From NCBI GenBank assembly GCA_022059125.1, contig JAEUWY010000005.1:3472001-3536000 (forward strand): 64,000 bases of DNA, in the 5' to 3' direction. Positions 1-11,298 of this stretch are shown piece by piece. The position numbers were made by a program, and so were the translations under genes. Position 1 is the first letter of the stretch. Every line of letters begins with the position of its first letter. Origin of the DNA: Corynespora cassiicola (Eukaryota; Ascomycota; Dothideomycetes; Pleosporales; Corynesporascaceae). The notes below the pieces were generated by a model that made no database searches, was not told the origin of the DNA, and saw nothing but the letters and a program-made list of their open reading frames with translations.

Positions 1-3000
1 TCCTCTCCTTCAGCGTCTACGTCCATTTCCCCCTCAGCGTCAATATCCTCGCCTTCAGCATCCACGTCTTCATCTTCATCTTCGACTTCTTCGGCATGTA
101 GAATACTGTCTTTGCCCTGGCCGCGTTTGAAGTTTCGCGGGCTTCCAGTAGAGCTCCTCGTGCTTCGTCTTCCATTGATCGCCTTGACCTCGCCACCGTC
201 TTCAGCCTCATCGCCATTCAGACCATTGATAACGCTCTCGCCAAGGCGGCTTCGCGTGCGTCTCACACTGACTGTTGCAGGCGTGGCGATACCGTTTGCG
301 GTAGGTGATCCCTTCCCACTGGGCGAAAATTGTATCCTCGAGACGGGGGCCGTGGCAACTGAAAGAGGCTGGTTCCGATTCCGCTGGGGCGTACTGGTAC
401 GACGCCGGGAGCCAAAAGGGCGTCCAGGCCTGCGTTTCGCAGTTGGTTGGCCAGGAACATGTGGGAATATCTCAAAACGAGTCGGTGGGATTGAGTGGGT
501 GACGCTTGTCGTTTGAGACCCAGCAAGAGCAATCGTGGATCCATTTGCAATGGGAGTTCCGGGTGCAGGAGAAGCATCATTAGCAGACTCCTCGAGAGGA
601 AGCCCTGGAGTGCCAGGATCAGCTTCATTGTTGCTTGGGTTTTCATCTTTCGCGATACCGTTCGTTTTGGCGGCCATCTCCATCTGAACTCCCTCCTCCG
701 GCAAGGGCTTCTCCTCCTCGTCCACGTCGTCCTCTCGTTGTTGTACCGTATGCAATGCAGGTCCGTCTTCGTACTGGCCCAAACGGCCCATGACGTAAGG
801 CGTCCATACCAAACACTGGGGCTTGATCTTAGGCCCATCTCCAGTGTGGCACTTCTCAAGGTACTGTTTGAAATAGCCGTGATCTAGGCGAAGTGCATAC
901 GTCTTGGTGACTGGGTCTCGCACCAGTGCCCGTAAGCCCTCCAGCGCGGATATGATATCATCCGCTGTCATACCAGTGCGTTCCGAAATGGTAGGAATAC
1001 TGATAGGTGACTTTTGGTTCAGCAACTCCTGACACAGAACCTGGCGCCAATATTTGCGGTAACTGACCAAACCCATGTCACTGAGAGGCTTCTCAGGGCT
1101 GCCAGTCTTCTTCTCGACCCGAGTCAGGAGGTAGGAGAATTCGATCAGATACTGGCCATATCCCTTGCGCATGTGTATCGGCAGGACGAGAATACATGAC
1201 ACATTATTTTGGGAACTCGGGCGCTTCTCTTTCGAAAAATACCCCACGAAATGGCATCCGTAGACGTCGTTCTCGGTCATGACGTAAAAGAGGAAAGGCT
1301 CGACATCATAATAAAGAGTCTTGGAGCCCAGGAAGAGTTTGGCGAGAAGACAAAGATTTTGACAATACACAGGGTTTTTGCGACCGTCCACTTCGAAGAA
1401 GGAATACTTGCCGTCACGATAGATCTCGTCACCCGGAGGGTGCTTCGCGGGGCACTTGAGCTGTAGATCGTGAGTATGCAGACATTGAGAATAAAGTCAG
1501 GCTGGACATACCTTGTGCCGCCACGCAACATAGTCCGAGTTCATGTACTTAAGACAAAACTCGCAAATGTATAGCACTCTGTTCTTGCTGTACTCTTCGG
1601 GATATGGTGCAGCATGCCAAGTATCAATTTCCCAACCTCCAAAGTTGATGCATTTGATCTTGCTTGGTGGCCCAGCTTGCTTTGAAACTCGGGACTCATG
1701 ACCAGCGTTTAGGGCAGCCTGCTTCAACTTCCAATCCTCCTCGGCCTTCAAACGGGCATCCTCAAATCGCTTCCTATCCACCTGGGTGGGGTACGTCTTA
1801 GATGTATCAGCATCGGCTTCGGAGAGGATACCGCCATAAGGCTTGCTCTTTGTCTCATCTATCTCCTTATCTGCAAAACCGTAAAATGGCGCAGCGTACT
1901 GAGACTGAATGGCCGGATAATGCGAGGTTTCGGGCGATTCTCTGGCAGCTTGCGCTGCCCTGCGGTTGCGCTCGCGGCGTTCTCTGTCCCTCTCACGGCG
2001 GCGCTCTTGTCGTTCCTGTTCCACCGTGAGGGGCTTCTTCTTCGGTTTCGAAGTTACAATCTTCTGCACCTTTTCATTATTGAGGTGGAAGACAACGACG
2101 AGGCTCAGATCTTGGGATTCCTCGATCCATACTAGCGGGCGTTTGTCGCTTCTCTTCGGTTTGGTACGCCGAGCACGCACTGACCGCAATCGTGAGGACT
2201 CGTGCTCAGATGTTGTGTGGTGCGCGCCTCCGTCAGTCTCGTTGCCGTCAGTCGCCGTGCTTTTCGCTAACGCACGAGGTGACGAGGCCGCGACCGATCC
2301 GCCTACCTCTGACTTCGAGAGTTCAGATGACCGCCGCTTTTTCCTCGTCTGGCGCAACGCGAGGACTTCTTCTTCATGTGAAGCCTTGCGTTTGCGTAGC
2401 GAGCGCGTCCCGTCTGCGGGCTCGTCCGGGAGTATCAGCTCATTAAAAATGGAGTGACCCCCTGGGTCTGCGCCCCTATGAGATGGTAGGAGGTCTCTGG
2501 CCAGCTTGGGCACAGAAGATAATCGGCGGCGAGTGAGGGACTCGGCGTTCTCCTTTGCCTCCTCGAGGCTGTTCTGGATGCATGCCGTACACTTCCATTT
2601 TTTTGGATCTAGGCATATTCGGTCAGCAGGAGCGCAGTCGATGCAGGACAGAGGAGGATTTACCATCATCGGGGCTAAGCGTGTTAGCGTCTCGGGCACA
2701 TTGCCGATGTGCTGCAGGAACAAAGATCATGTCAGCCGAGAGAAGTTAAACACTCAGAGTAGCAGCGCACATACCGTTATCCCCACACTCTGCACATGTG
2801 AGATATTCCTCGTATTCTGGACTCGGATCATTCTCCTCATCCTCGTTGCAGTAACTGTGGCCATGTCAGTCTCTTGGGGTTTTGTGTTTTCATGGTTGGC
2901 GAAGACGCACATGCACAGATTGGAATCAGAGGGTCCCGCCTCAGGCTCCTCGCCATCTTCGCTTTCTGCCTGCCACTGGTTCTCGGCTTCGGATTCGGAG

Positions 3001-3356
3001 CTATTAGACTCCTCCTCACTGTCGCTAGTCTTGGCGTCGGAGACAGAGTCCAGGGCAGCATCGGGGTCGTGTTCCTCATCTTCCTCGTCCGAGAAGACAT
3101 CCTCGGGCGCGGCTATCTTGACCGCGCCCACAGGCTCGGCTTCGTCGTCGTCGTCGTCGTCGTCGTCGACTTCCTCACCCTCAGCATCGACGTCCGAGCC
3201 CTCGGGGTCGGTGGTGTGGCCTTCGACATCGGGAGTGTGGCCATCAACTACGTGGCCATATGCGGCGTCGTCGACCTCGTACTCGCCATCCGCGTCGATG
3301 TCCTCCAGGTCCTCGTGGCTCGCTGTTTGGCCCATGAGCCTGCTGGGCTCTGCCAT
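1..3356 (-). CDS. PHD-MYST histone acetyltransferase (Sas3/KAT6-like), 3' end beyond window
   Basis: Acetylates histone tails, by family probably H3 as the catalytic subunit of a NuA3-type complex in the nucleus. Exons on the minus strand: 3356-2911, 2854-2775, 2711-2664, 2608-1512 and 1460 to the window edge; all phases agree. An acidic N-terminus (about residues 10-110) precedes a PHD finger (about 148-200) that begins CIYC and contains CAEC and HRQC; its last part is only restored by splicing the 2609-2663 intron. The MYST zinc finger uses C540, C543, H556 and C560. The acetyl-CoA loop reads RKGYG, with catalytic C646 in SCILVLP and E680 in SPEKPLSD. 3356 is the first in-frame ATG. The tail ends in acidic DAEGE-type repeats and is cut by the window edge. 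PHD plus MYST favours Sas3/KAT6 over Esa1 or Sas2. Confidence 0.9.
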
Positions 3357-3989
3357 AGCGAGAGAGACGGCGGTGGCCAGCTTGGAGACCAAATACGCCA
3401 GTGTCGCAGTCTGAGAGCAACCCAGGCTTTGTTACATAGGCCGTGAGGGAGGCGGGCGCGGCGATCGCGTTGACATGAAGCGTGGTGTCGGGCGCGTCGC
3501 TGGGGAGGCGTGGCGCGTCTGCCGCGATGCGTGGGAGCTGCCTCGGGTGGCAATGTCGTGATGCTGAGATGTGATGAGCCGCCAGGTAGGGCTTGGAGGC
3601 TGGCGGAGGATGCGTGAGGTCTGCGGGCGTCGTGTTCGTTGTGTTCGTCGTGGTTTGAAGCAGGGGAGAGGTGGGCGCCTGCGATTGCGGCCACGCGCGC
3701 CGTGGTTGGCGAGGCAGGCAGCAAAGACGCGGGGATTCGCGACTCTGACAAAAGTGCGGCCCTGGGCGACACAGCAAAAGTCACTCTCGGGCCTGGGAAG
3801 CGTGTTGTCGATGAGTTTTGGGCGTCTGAAGAGCGTTGCCTCGCTGAAAGTCGGGGTGGTCCTGCAGCCTTGGCGGAGCCCGCCTCCTCTCACTTTCTAG
3901 CTTCCCTCCAAGCCGAACGTCAAGCTTGCAACCAAATCGCAAACCCCCCAACCCACACACACCACCACGCTCTGACAGCCCTCGCAACC

Positions 3990-4461
3990 ATGGGCGTGCC
4001 TTTCGAAGCGCTGCTCCCGTACGGGATCATGATCGGCGTACGCCAATGCCCCCCGTAGCCCGCCCGATGGCCCCGTTAACCCACGTCTGCAGATGTTCGC
4101 TTTCAGCGGCGTCGCCGTCGGATCACTCAAGGAGATGCAGAACGGAGGAAAGAAGACCAGGCGCGGAATCGACGCTTGGGACAGGGTGAGTTGCGCCGTG
4201 CAGAGCCCCCGTAGAGCCACAGCTAACCCGTCCGCAGCAAAGTATGACATAGACCACCCCTCCGGGCCCGACCGCCGTATACTGACCACGCTACAGTGAT
4301 GGAGCGCGATCGCAGATTGACGGGATTCGTGCGAGGACAGACGGACAAGCCGACTGCCCCGCCAGGCTTCGAGCTCAACAACCCATGGAGGGTATGCAGA
4401 CAGGAACCTGGCCCCGGGAACTTTGCTAACCAGCAGCCAGGTCGAGAGGCGCTTCATCTAA
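3990..4461 (+). CDS. NADH:ubiquinone oxidoreductase MWFE-type subunit (NDUFA1 homologue), five exons including a 4-nt microexon
   Basis: Accessory subunit of mitochondrial complex I, inner-membrane arm. Exons: 3990-4037, 4093-4185, 4238-4241, 4297-4391 and 4441-4461, giving 86 residues, normal for fungal MWFE. The N-terminus MGVPFEALLPYGIMIG and the following MFAFSGVAVGSL form the membrane helix. Conserved family landmarks follow: AIDxWDR-type (here RGIDAWDR), QMMERDRRLTG, and PPGFELNN near the C-terminus, ending VERRFI. The codons for Q and the first M of QMMERD exist only if the 4-nt exon CAAA is used; joining exon 2 straight to 4297 gives an immediate TGA. Introns of 52 and 55 nt on each side carry CTAAC and CTGAC branch sites. 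Divergent from the MYST gene and convergent with the acetyltransferase at 4621. Confidence 0.88.
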
Positions 4462-4620
4462 GCTCACGCTTCATCACGCGGACCATGTACTCAATAGACA
4501 ATGTTACACTGCGACTGCCTCTCTTTGCGTTTTCAGGCTGGCATTCTATATACACCTGCATGTCCATGGCAGCATGGCTGCCCAGCGCACTACCTTTGAC
4601 CTATGGCCGGAGCACGAGGA

Positions 4621-5612
4621 CTACTGTCGGATTTCCGACGCGAGCCCCCGGATGCCGTCGCGTTCGACTTGGCCCAGCTTGATACCAAAATGCTCCTCCA
4701 GTGCCTGGATGCGGTCCCCTTCCGTCTCAAACTTGATCTCTTTCTTCTTGTTCCCGTGGACCCTCCATTTCAAGTCATTGTTCCCCAAAATCAGGTTCCC
4801 TGATAGTTCTCCCTTGTCATCGACCAGTTTCTTCTCGCCCACGATGACCCTCGTGAAGAAGGTCTTGTGGCTTGTGCTGGTGTAGTAATTCATGATGTTG
4901 TAGTCACTTGGCAGGAACTCCAACTCGGTAAAGCAGTACATCATCTGGAACTCAGCCTCCTTATCCATGCGGTGCTCGTATACCCAGAGACGCTGGTTTG
5001 AGTCTGAGTTGCCAGGAATGTTCCGCCACTGCAAGCGTGCGCTTGCTGGCTCTATGTGCGGTTGGACGGGCCCTGAGCGGTCCAGAGGCATGGGCACTAC
5101 AGGCCCGTTACCGCCAAAGCCCACGTCCACGTGATATCGAGTTTCCCCTATAGTGACAATGTTCACCATGTGACTCCTACGGAAATGTGAGGCGTATGTC
5201 GACACCATTCCATCGTGTGTTAAACTTACCAGCCCGTCCACTGCGGGTTGTCGTAGACGCGAGCGCCAGCCGAAAAGACGTGGAACCCAAGCGAGTGCAG
5301 CAGCGTCCCAAAGAGGCAATTGTTTTCCATACAATAGCCTCCCCGGCCATTGTTGTCTCGAACCACCTTCTTGAAGAGCTCCTCCGGGTGGATCGAGACC
5401 TGACGATGCGGCGAATAATGCAGCGTGATGTTCTCAAAGGGTACCTCGACCAGGTGGTGCTTTTGCAAGAGCGTCAAATATGCAAACGCATCGTCAGGTG
5501 TCAAGCCTGCAACATGGTGCTGCCGCGCTCCATGAGGCAGCTTCAGATGGTCCAGGTACAGCGCGACCTGGTCCTGGGAGAAGGCCGGCCGCATGTGCTG
5601 CTCGGAAGCCAT
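4621..5612 (-). CDS. Arylamine N-acetyltransferase (NAT)
   Basis: Cytosolic enzyme that moves acyl groups from acyl-CoA to arylamines and hydrazines; in some ascomycetes such NATs detoxify plant benzoxazolinone-derived aminophenols (established for Fusarium, only possible here). Exons 5612-5230 and 5176-4621, with a 53-nt intron, give 312 residues, usual for fungal NATs. The catalytic triad is visible: C94 in RGGYCMENN, H130 in SHMVNIV just after the splice, and D145 in HVDVGFGG. VPFENI near residue 58 is also typical. The ATG at 5612 is the first in frame. Its 3' end lies 159 bp from the end of the convergent MWFE gene. Confidence 0.93.
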
Positions 5613-6424
5613 GCTGCAATGGCCGCGGTCTGACAGCTAGTAGCGCACCTAGGAAGAACACAGCCTAGGCTGCGGTGCGATTCAGTGCCACGTTCAGGCG
5701 GCAGATTAGGTTTGCTGACCCGGCCTGCTTGATAGGCCGGCCGTTGTCGGTCGCAACTGAGGCTGGCGGCCAGTTGAGGAAAAGGAATATGGCAGAGGCA
5801 CCGGACGTCACAATTAGAGAGTAATGCGATCGGCAAACAGGAGGGAGGCGGCGGAGAGGGCAGGGGGCGCAGGGACAAGAGAAGGGCACACGCAGGGCAG
5901 CAGGGCAGCAGGGCAGCAAGACGGCGGAGGACGCAGGCGGATGGGGAGAGAGGGCGAGAGGCATCCGTCCAGGCCGCGAGTCTCGCACGGCGGCGGGCTT
6001 CGGGCTGTGGCGGGCGCGCAGCCACGGCCATGTCGTCAACCAGCAAAATGCGGCCGGAAGTGGACGCGAGAAAAGCGGGCTCGCTGGATGGGGTGCCTGC
6101 CAAGGGTCGTGCGCCACATGCGGACTAGCGTATTCCCTAGCTCCCGCAGGCACAATGGTCCCCCCCCTGAGGGCCAGCGGCAGCGCGCGCCCGTGAAAGA
6201 ACGAATATCCTTCGCGGCCGCCCCTAACAACCACTGCAATCTCCACCCTCCTCACTTGTTTACGTTGCTCCGGCCAGCCCCATCATGCGTCGTGGGCCGT
6301 GATATCTCGCCCTCGTCCGCTCGGCCTCCTGCGTCTTGGTCTGCTACGCCCCGTTGTCCTTCCCGTCCCGTCTCTCTCCACACCTCCACGCGATCGCAAT
6401 TACCGCACCGCGCGAGCCCTGAAC
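5613..6424. other. Divergent NAT / Uds1 intergenic region
   Basis: About 810 bp between two divergent start codons, so it should hold both promoters. It contains an 8-bp tandem repeat (AGGGCAGC-type, about three copies, 5892-5919). Several open frames cross it on both strands but have arginine/proline-rich, low-complexity translations and no recognisable domain; I read them as chance openings in GC-rich DNA. Confidence 0.6.
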
Positions 6425-9400
6425 ATGGCCAGCAATGGAGCCAACGGGCTCCGTACTCAGTACCCCTACGGTGGCGACGCCCTGAGTCCACGTCCGCTGT
6501 ACGACTTTCCATCCCCGACGTCCAACTATCCGTCTGGCATCGGCGGCGGCGCGTCGCCAGGCTTCTACCCCATGGCCTACCAGAACACGCCGCGATTCTA
6601 CAGCAGCGCATTTATCCCCCCTCCAGACGTTTTTGTCGACGGCCGAAAGGGCTCGGTGCAGGAGAACGGCATGTACACCCCGCGCGAGTTCAAGAAACGG
6701 AACTCGGACATGCTCCACAGCGACCCCGTGGCCATGCACCTGCTGGTCGAGACCGCCATGGGAGACAGCCAGTACTTTGAGGTGTTGTCGGTGGAAGAGG
6801 TGGAAGCCCTGAAGCAGGAGCAGAAGGCTCTCGACTCGAGGTTGGGTACCGTGAGGCGGAAGCTGGAGTCCGAGACCAAGATTCGCGACGCTGCGCGGTC
6901 GCTCACCCGTTTGATTTCGAAAAAGGAAAACGGCCACCGGAGAGGACTCAGCAGCCGCGGCAGCAATCCAACCAAAGACACGGTCGCAAAGTCCGAGGAG
7001 GAGCTGAGTGCGAGCAACAAGAAGGTCGATGATTTGACTCGCGAACTCGTCGAAGTGGAATCGCGGATGCGAATGATTGATATGCAACTACTCATGCATA
7101 CCGCTGGTGTGCTCCAAATGACCCACAACGGGCCATCGAAGCGCAAGAAAGACTCCAAGATCGAAGGCGGTGGTCAGAGACCAGACAGTCCTGCAAGCAT
7201 ATACACGTACGAGAATAGCCGTACCGTACGCGACAAGGGAGATGACATGTTCGATGAAAGGAGCCTTTACCGCTCGCCTGAGAATCTCGACAGCCTGATG
7301 CAAGCCCTACAGAATGGCACTCACCACCATTCCCAATCAATCGACCGTCAAAGCCAGTCACTCAACTCTGTTGCTCAGCGCCTCGAGGAGCTGAATGAAC
7401 GCCTGCGCGGGCTTATCGTTGACGCCAATCCTGACCGTAATCGAGACTACTCCCTCCCGCCCAAAGCGTCTGGCGCCGATCCAGATGCATCTTCGGTGGA
7501 TCGCCAGCTGGATTTCCTCGACCAGGGTCTAAGGGACATTGGTGCCGAGCAAGCTGACATGCGCAACAGCTCTCAAAACATGTTAGCCGCAGTGGAGGAG
7601 CGCCTCGAGGGCATCAACAACCAGCTCTACGCAATGCTTAGTAGAGCAGACCCTGACGGTGGCGAAAAGGTCATGCCCCCACCTCCCATCTCAGGCGGCT
7701 CATCACAAGAACAGCTCAACTACATGGAAGATTCATTCTACAATCTGGGGCAGATTCAGTACTCCTTGAATGACCAGCTTGAGGAGTTGCGCTCAAAGCC
7801 CGGTTCTGACGCTGAAGCTGAGAGATACGAGTCTACGCTCGTTGGCTTGTGGCAGATCATCTTAGCTGGCGAAGAAGAAGCTCGCGAACGCAAACGAGAG
7901 CGCCGACAGTTGCTCGCCGAAGACCCAGACGCCGAGGAGGAGCTTTCACCGGATGAAGACTACAACCCCAACGAACAATTTTCTCTTAGCGCATTTTCCG
8001 CGAAGGTCCAGTTCCTTTTCAGGCGCGCCACCAGCCTCAAAGATAAGCAGGCCATTCTTCTTCGCCAGATCAAGCAACAGCGAGAGCTCAACAGCAAATC
8101 AGATGCCCAGAAAGAGGCTGAGTTTGAACGTCTCAACGAGCAGGTTCTCAGTGCACGATCCGAGAAGAAGACCATGGAGAACGAACTTGAGCGTGCAATG
8201 GGTCAACTACGACAGTTTGATGAGCAAAAGGCCGAAGAAGATACCCTTACCCTCCAGAACGTACAGTCGCGGAATACCGGCCTCGAAGCTCAGCTGAAGG
8301 AAGTTCAAGAGCGCAGCCTTGCCTACGAGAACCAACTCAAGGACGTGCAGGAACGTAGCGTCGCCTACGAGAACCAACTCAAGGACGTGCAGGAACGTAG
8401 CGTTGCATATGAGAATCAACTCAAGGATTCACAAGAGCGCAGCATCGCGTACGAAAGTCAACTCAAGGAGAGCCAAGAACTGGCCGTTACGTATGAGAAT
8501 CAGCTCCAAGATCTCCAAGAGCGCAGCACTGCCTATGAAGATGAGCTCAAAGACGCCCAAGAGCGTAGCATGGCCTATGAGGCTCAACTCCGGGATGCCC
8601 AAGAACGTACAGGAGTACTCGAGGCTCAGCTGAGAGAAGCCCAAGACGACGCTCGTGTCGAAGCAGCCACAATCCAAGCAGAACTTGCTCAGTCATCAGC
8701 CAAAATCGAAGAAGCGATGGCAGCCCTCGCGGCAGCTACTGCAGAGAAGGAGGCAGCGGAAACCCGTTCCGTCGAAGCGACGAATGCGCTAAACGCAAAG
8801 GAAGAGGAGCTGCGGGATCTAGAAGGCGAGGTTGTTCGCCTTACTACCGAACTCACCTTTGCAAAGGCCGAGCTAGATGGAGCATACGGCTCGAGGGCTG
8901 AACGTGCTGCCGAGTCGGCTGCCAATCCAAACATCAAGAGGGAGCTTGATGAGCTCGCTGCCAAGAACACCGCTCTTTTGGATGAGATACAGGCGTTGAG
9001 GGCAGTACAAGACGTTGCCTCTCAATCTGAAGTGGAAGCTCGCGAATCCGAGAGGAACCTCAAGGCTGAATTGTCGGCCATGGCTGCCGAATATGAGGCG
9101 CTGACCCGGGACTCCATTCAGAATGAGAAGGACCGTGATTCTCTTGAAGCCTCTATTGACAGGCTTCGCGATGAGAAGGAGGCATTGGAGATGGAACTTA
9201 GCGATGAGCGTGTCAAATGGCTCGGCGTGCGCAGCCCAGGGATGCCGAATGGTGCAGCCCAAGCCGACATGGGCGCCACGTCTATCCGCATGCTGAGGGA
9301 GGACTTCAGGAAGATGATGCGAGATCGGACAGCAGAGGGCCTGAAAGCTCTGAGGGTACGTTTTGCTATTGCTCATGGCATTCCCTTCTTCTCCTACCCC

Positions 9401-9567
9401 CAGTTGCTTTTGCACTTCCAGCGATGCGGGGTCTACAGGAAGCTAACACCGGTTGATGACAGGCCGAACAAGAAGAAAGACGCAAGCTCGAAGCCCTCGT
9501 CCGATCGTTACGCAAAGACGCCCTGCCGCCCAAATCCGGTCTTTCCAAGACTGTCACGGCCTCCTGA
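6425..9567 (+). CDS. Uds1 (up-regulated during septation) domain coiled-coil protein
   Basis: Probable septation or hyphal-tip scaffold; the molecular role of the family is not well known. Exons 6425-9355 and 9463-9567 with a 107-nt intron (long for this window) give 1011 residues. The N-terminus is low complexity (Gly/Pro/Tyr). The Uds1 domain begins about residue 95 with SDPVAMHLLVETAMGDSQ and runs to about 215 (FEVLSVEEVEAL, ETKIRDAARSL). The rest is coiled coil, with an array of about nine 14-residue units of the form QLKDVQERSVAYEN at about residues 617-740. Without splicing, the frame would run on into an unlikely tail; splicing restores a heptad-rich end, AEQEERRKLEALVRSLR. The ATG at 6425 is preferred over 6299, whose extension is compositionally unlike protein. 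Confidence 0.85.
8280..8640 (+). repeat. Coding tandem repeat, 42 bp (14 residues) per unit
   Basis: Inside the Uds1 gene. Each unit encodes two heptads with the core QERSxAYExQLKD. Two adjacent units (about 8319-8402) are almost identical in DNA, while flanking units have drifted, which points to recent unit duplication within an older array. Confidence 0.85.
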
Positions 9568-10574
9568 TCCGTGGTCGCTCCTCCAATATATGCTCGCATA
9601 TGTATCCACTGACGCGGCCTCTTGGTCCTGGACACTTGCCCTCCCACCCCGCTTCCTCGTCCACGGCCACGGCCTTTGGAACTGCGAACCGTCACCCAAT
9701 ACGATTGCATCCGCACTACATACCCATATACCTTGTTCTTGATGTATTTTTTTTTACTTCCACCTGGACTATTACTCCTTTTTTTCTTCTTCCCCTGACG
9801 ATATATCACAAAGTACGATTTTTTATAATGTCTTGTCCGCGGGGTCGGGATGCACGCCATGTATCTCTTCTTATTCTTGTTCTACGTCTTTTTATCCTAG
9901 GAGCAGGAAGGAGGAATGAGGGGCTTCGCACCCTTCAGGCATGGAGGCATGCGCGCATTACTTGATGTAGTGTACCCTGTCTGTCCGTGGGTATTGCAGC
10001 CCCTGCTTCCACCCCTCTTTGCCCCCCTTTGATCCAAAAAAATATAGAGTACGCACGGATTGACCGGAGTATGGAAGCAGACGATGGAAATGTGTTATCA
10101 TTTGAATATGTTTTAGATGTCTGATAGAAAGAGAGACGGAGACAGTTGGATGGTTGGGTCAGGTGTGTACGCTGGGGCTACATGCTGCATTACTTTGTCG
10201 TGGGACGAAATAAACAAGATGGCCGATTTTGCCTCTTCTGTTCTACATTGCTGAATATGCCTGCTAATTTTCGGTCGTATGTTACTTGATGCTATTGCTG
10301 CTGCTGCTGCTGCTGCTCCTGCCGGCGGTGATGGTGGTTTTGAGCCTAGTGTATTGGCTATCTGGTCTGCATTACACATCTACCGATGCATCATGTACGT
10401 TTCTATACACGCCGTACGCCAACGCCAACCCATTTCTCCACCTCTCAGTGTATCCGGCAAAAAATACATCCCTCCCCCGTTCCAGCATGCTCATGCGAGC
10501 TCTGCATACCCGCATTCTCATCTCAATCCCCATCCCCATCCCCATCCATCCCAAACCGCCCTACCGCTAAAAAT

Positions 10575-10601
10575 CCCCCCCCCCCCCCCCCCCAAAAAAA
10601 A
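10575..10601. repeat. Homopolymer C19-A8 tract
   Basis: Nineteen consecutive C followed by eight A on the plus strand. It is the most extreme simple sequence in the window. The exact length is liable to sequencing error. Confidence 0.9.
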
Positions 10602-11135
10602 GCAACCCACAGCGGCAAGGCAAACCCCCAACACGCCACGCCACGCGGCATCTCCGACCCCAACGCTCAGCCAAGCCAGGCCAGGCCAGGCCAGGCCAGA
10701 CCATACCAAACCAAGCCAGGGACGCGGGGAGGCGCGCAAGACGTTCGAAAAAAGAAGCACCAAATGACGGGGGTGTGTGTGTGGGATTCAGGGACAAGAA
10801 CAGAATCAGGGACGCTGCCAAAAAAAAAGAGCGGGTTGCGCTACCAGTATTCAGCAGCGTACACCATTACTTCCTTACCCCCAACCCCCACTCGAGTGGC
10901 TCGCGCACAGCCCGCGGGTCACCTGGGAGCAGGGCCAAAAAAAAAAAGAAGCAGCCACATGCATGCGTCACAAAAAACGGTAGACCCAAGATCAAAAGCG
11001 GGGAAGAAGGGGGAAAAAAAGAAAGGCAGGGAGGGGAAGAGTAAGAAGAAGAAAGCAACTCGATTGGTATCACAAAAGCCAGAACCACAAAGTACCAAAG
11101 CAGCAACTAGGAAAGAGAGCCAGCACTGCCGTCTT

Positions 11136-11166
11136 CATCGTCGTCGCCGCCGCCGCCGCCGCCGCC
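11136..11166. repeat. (CCG)n microsatellite
   Basis: About 30 bp of TCG/CCG trinucleotides, downstream of the GPAT stop codon on the opposite strand. It is not inside a called coding exon. Confidence 0.85.
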
Positions 11167-11298
11167 ATCATCTCCACTACGGCTCCCACTTGCCCGCACG
11201 CACGCTACAAGGGGACAAACCCTTCTAGGACAATTACTATGTTTCTTTTTTTGCTTTTGCTCATGGCAGTATATGTTCCGCAACGTTTCAGCCCCTCC

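Larger units (their letters stand above)
9568..11298. other. Convergent spacer rich in simple repeats
   Basis: Lies between the 3' ends of the Uds1 and GPAT genes. It holds a (CTG)n tract at about 10297-10318, ATCCCC-type repeats near 10530-10552, a run of 19 C followed by 8 A (10575-10601), CCAGG pentamer repeats (10675-10700), several A8-A11 runs (10820-11020), and a (CCG)n tract ending near 11166. Small open frames here translate to low-complexity sequence and I call none of them. Confidence 0.8.

Noticed and set aside
5824..6780. 318-codon plus-strand frame across the NAT-Uds1 gap
   Set aside because: Arg/Pro/Gly-rich translation and overlap with the Uds1 coding start in another frame; looks like GC-rich noise.
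8280..8640. Regular direct repeats suggesting a CRISPR-like array
   Set aside because: The repeats are in frame, have no spacers and encode heptads in a eukaryotic coiled-coil protein.
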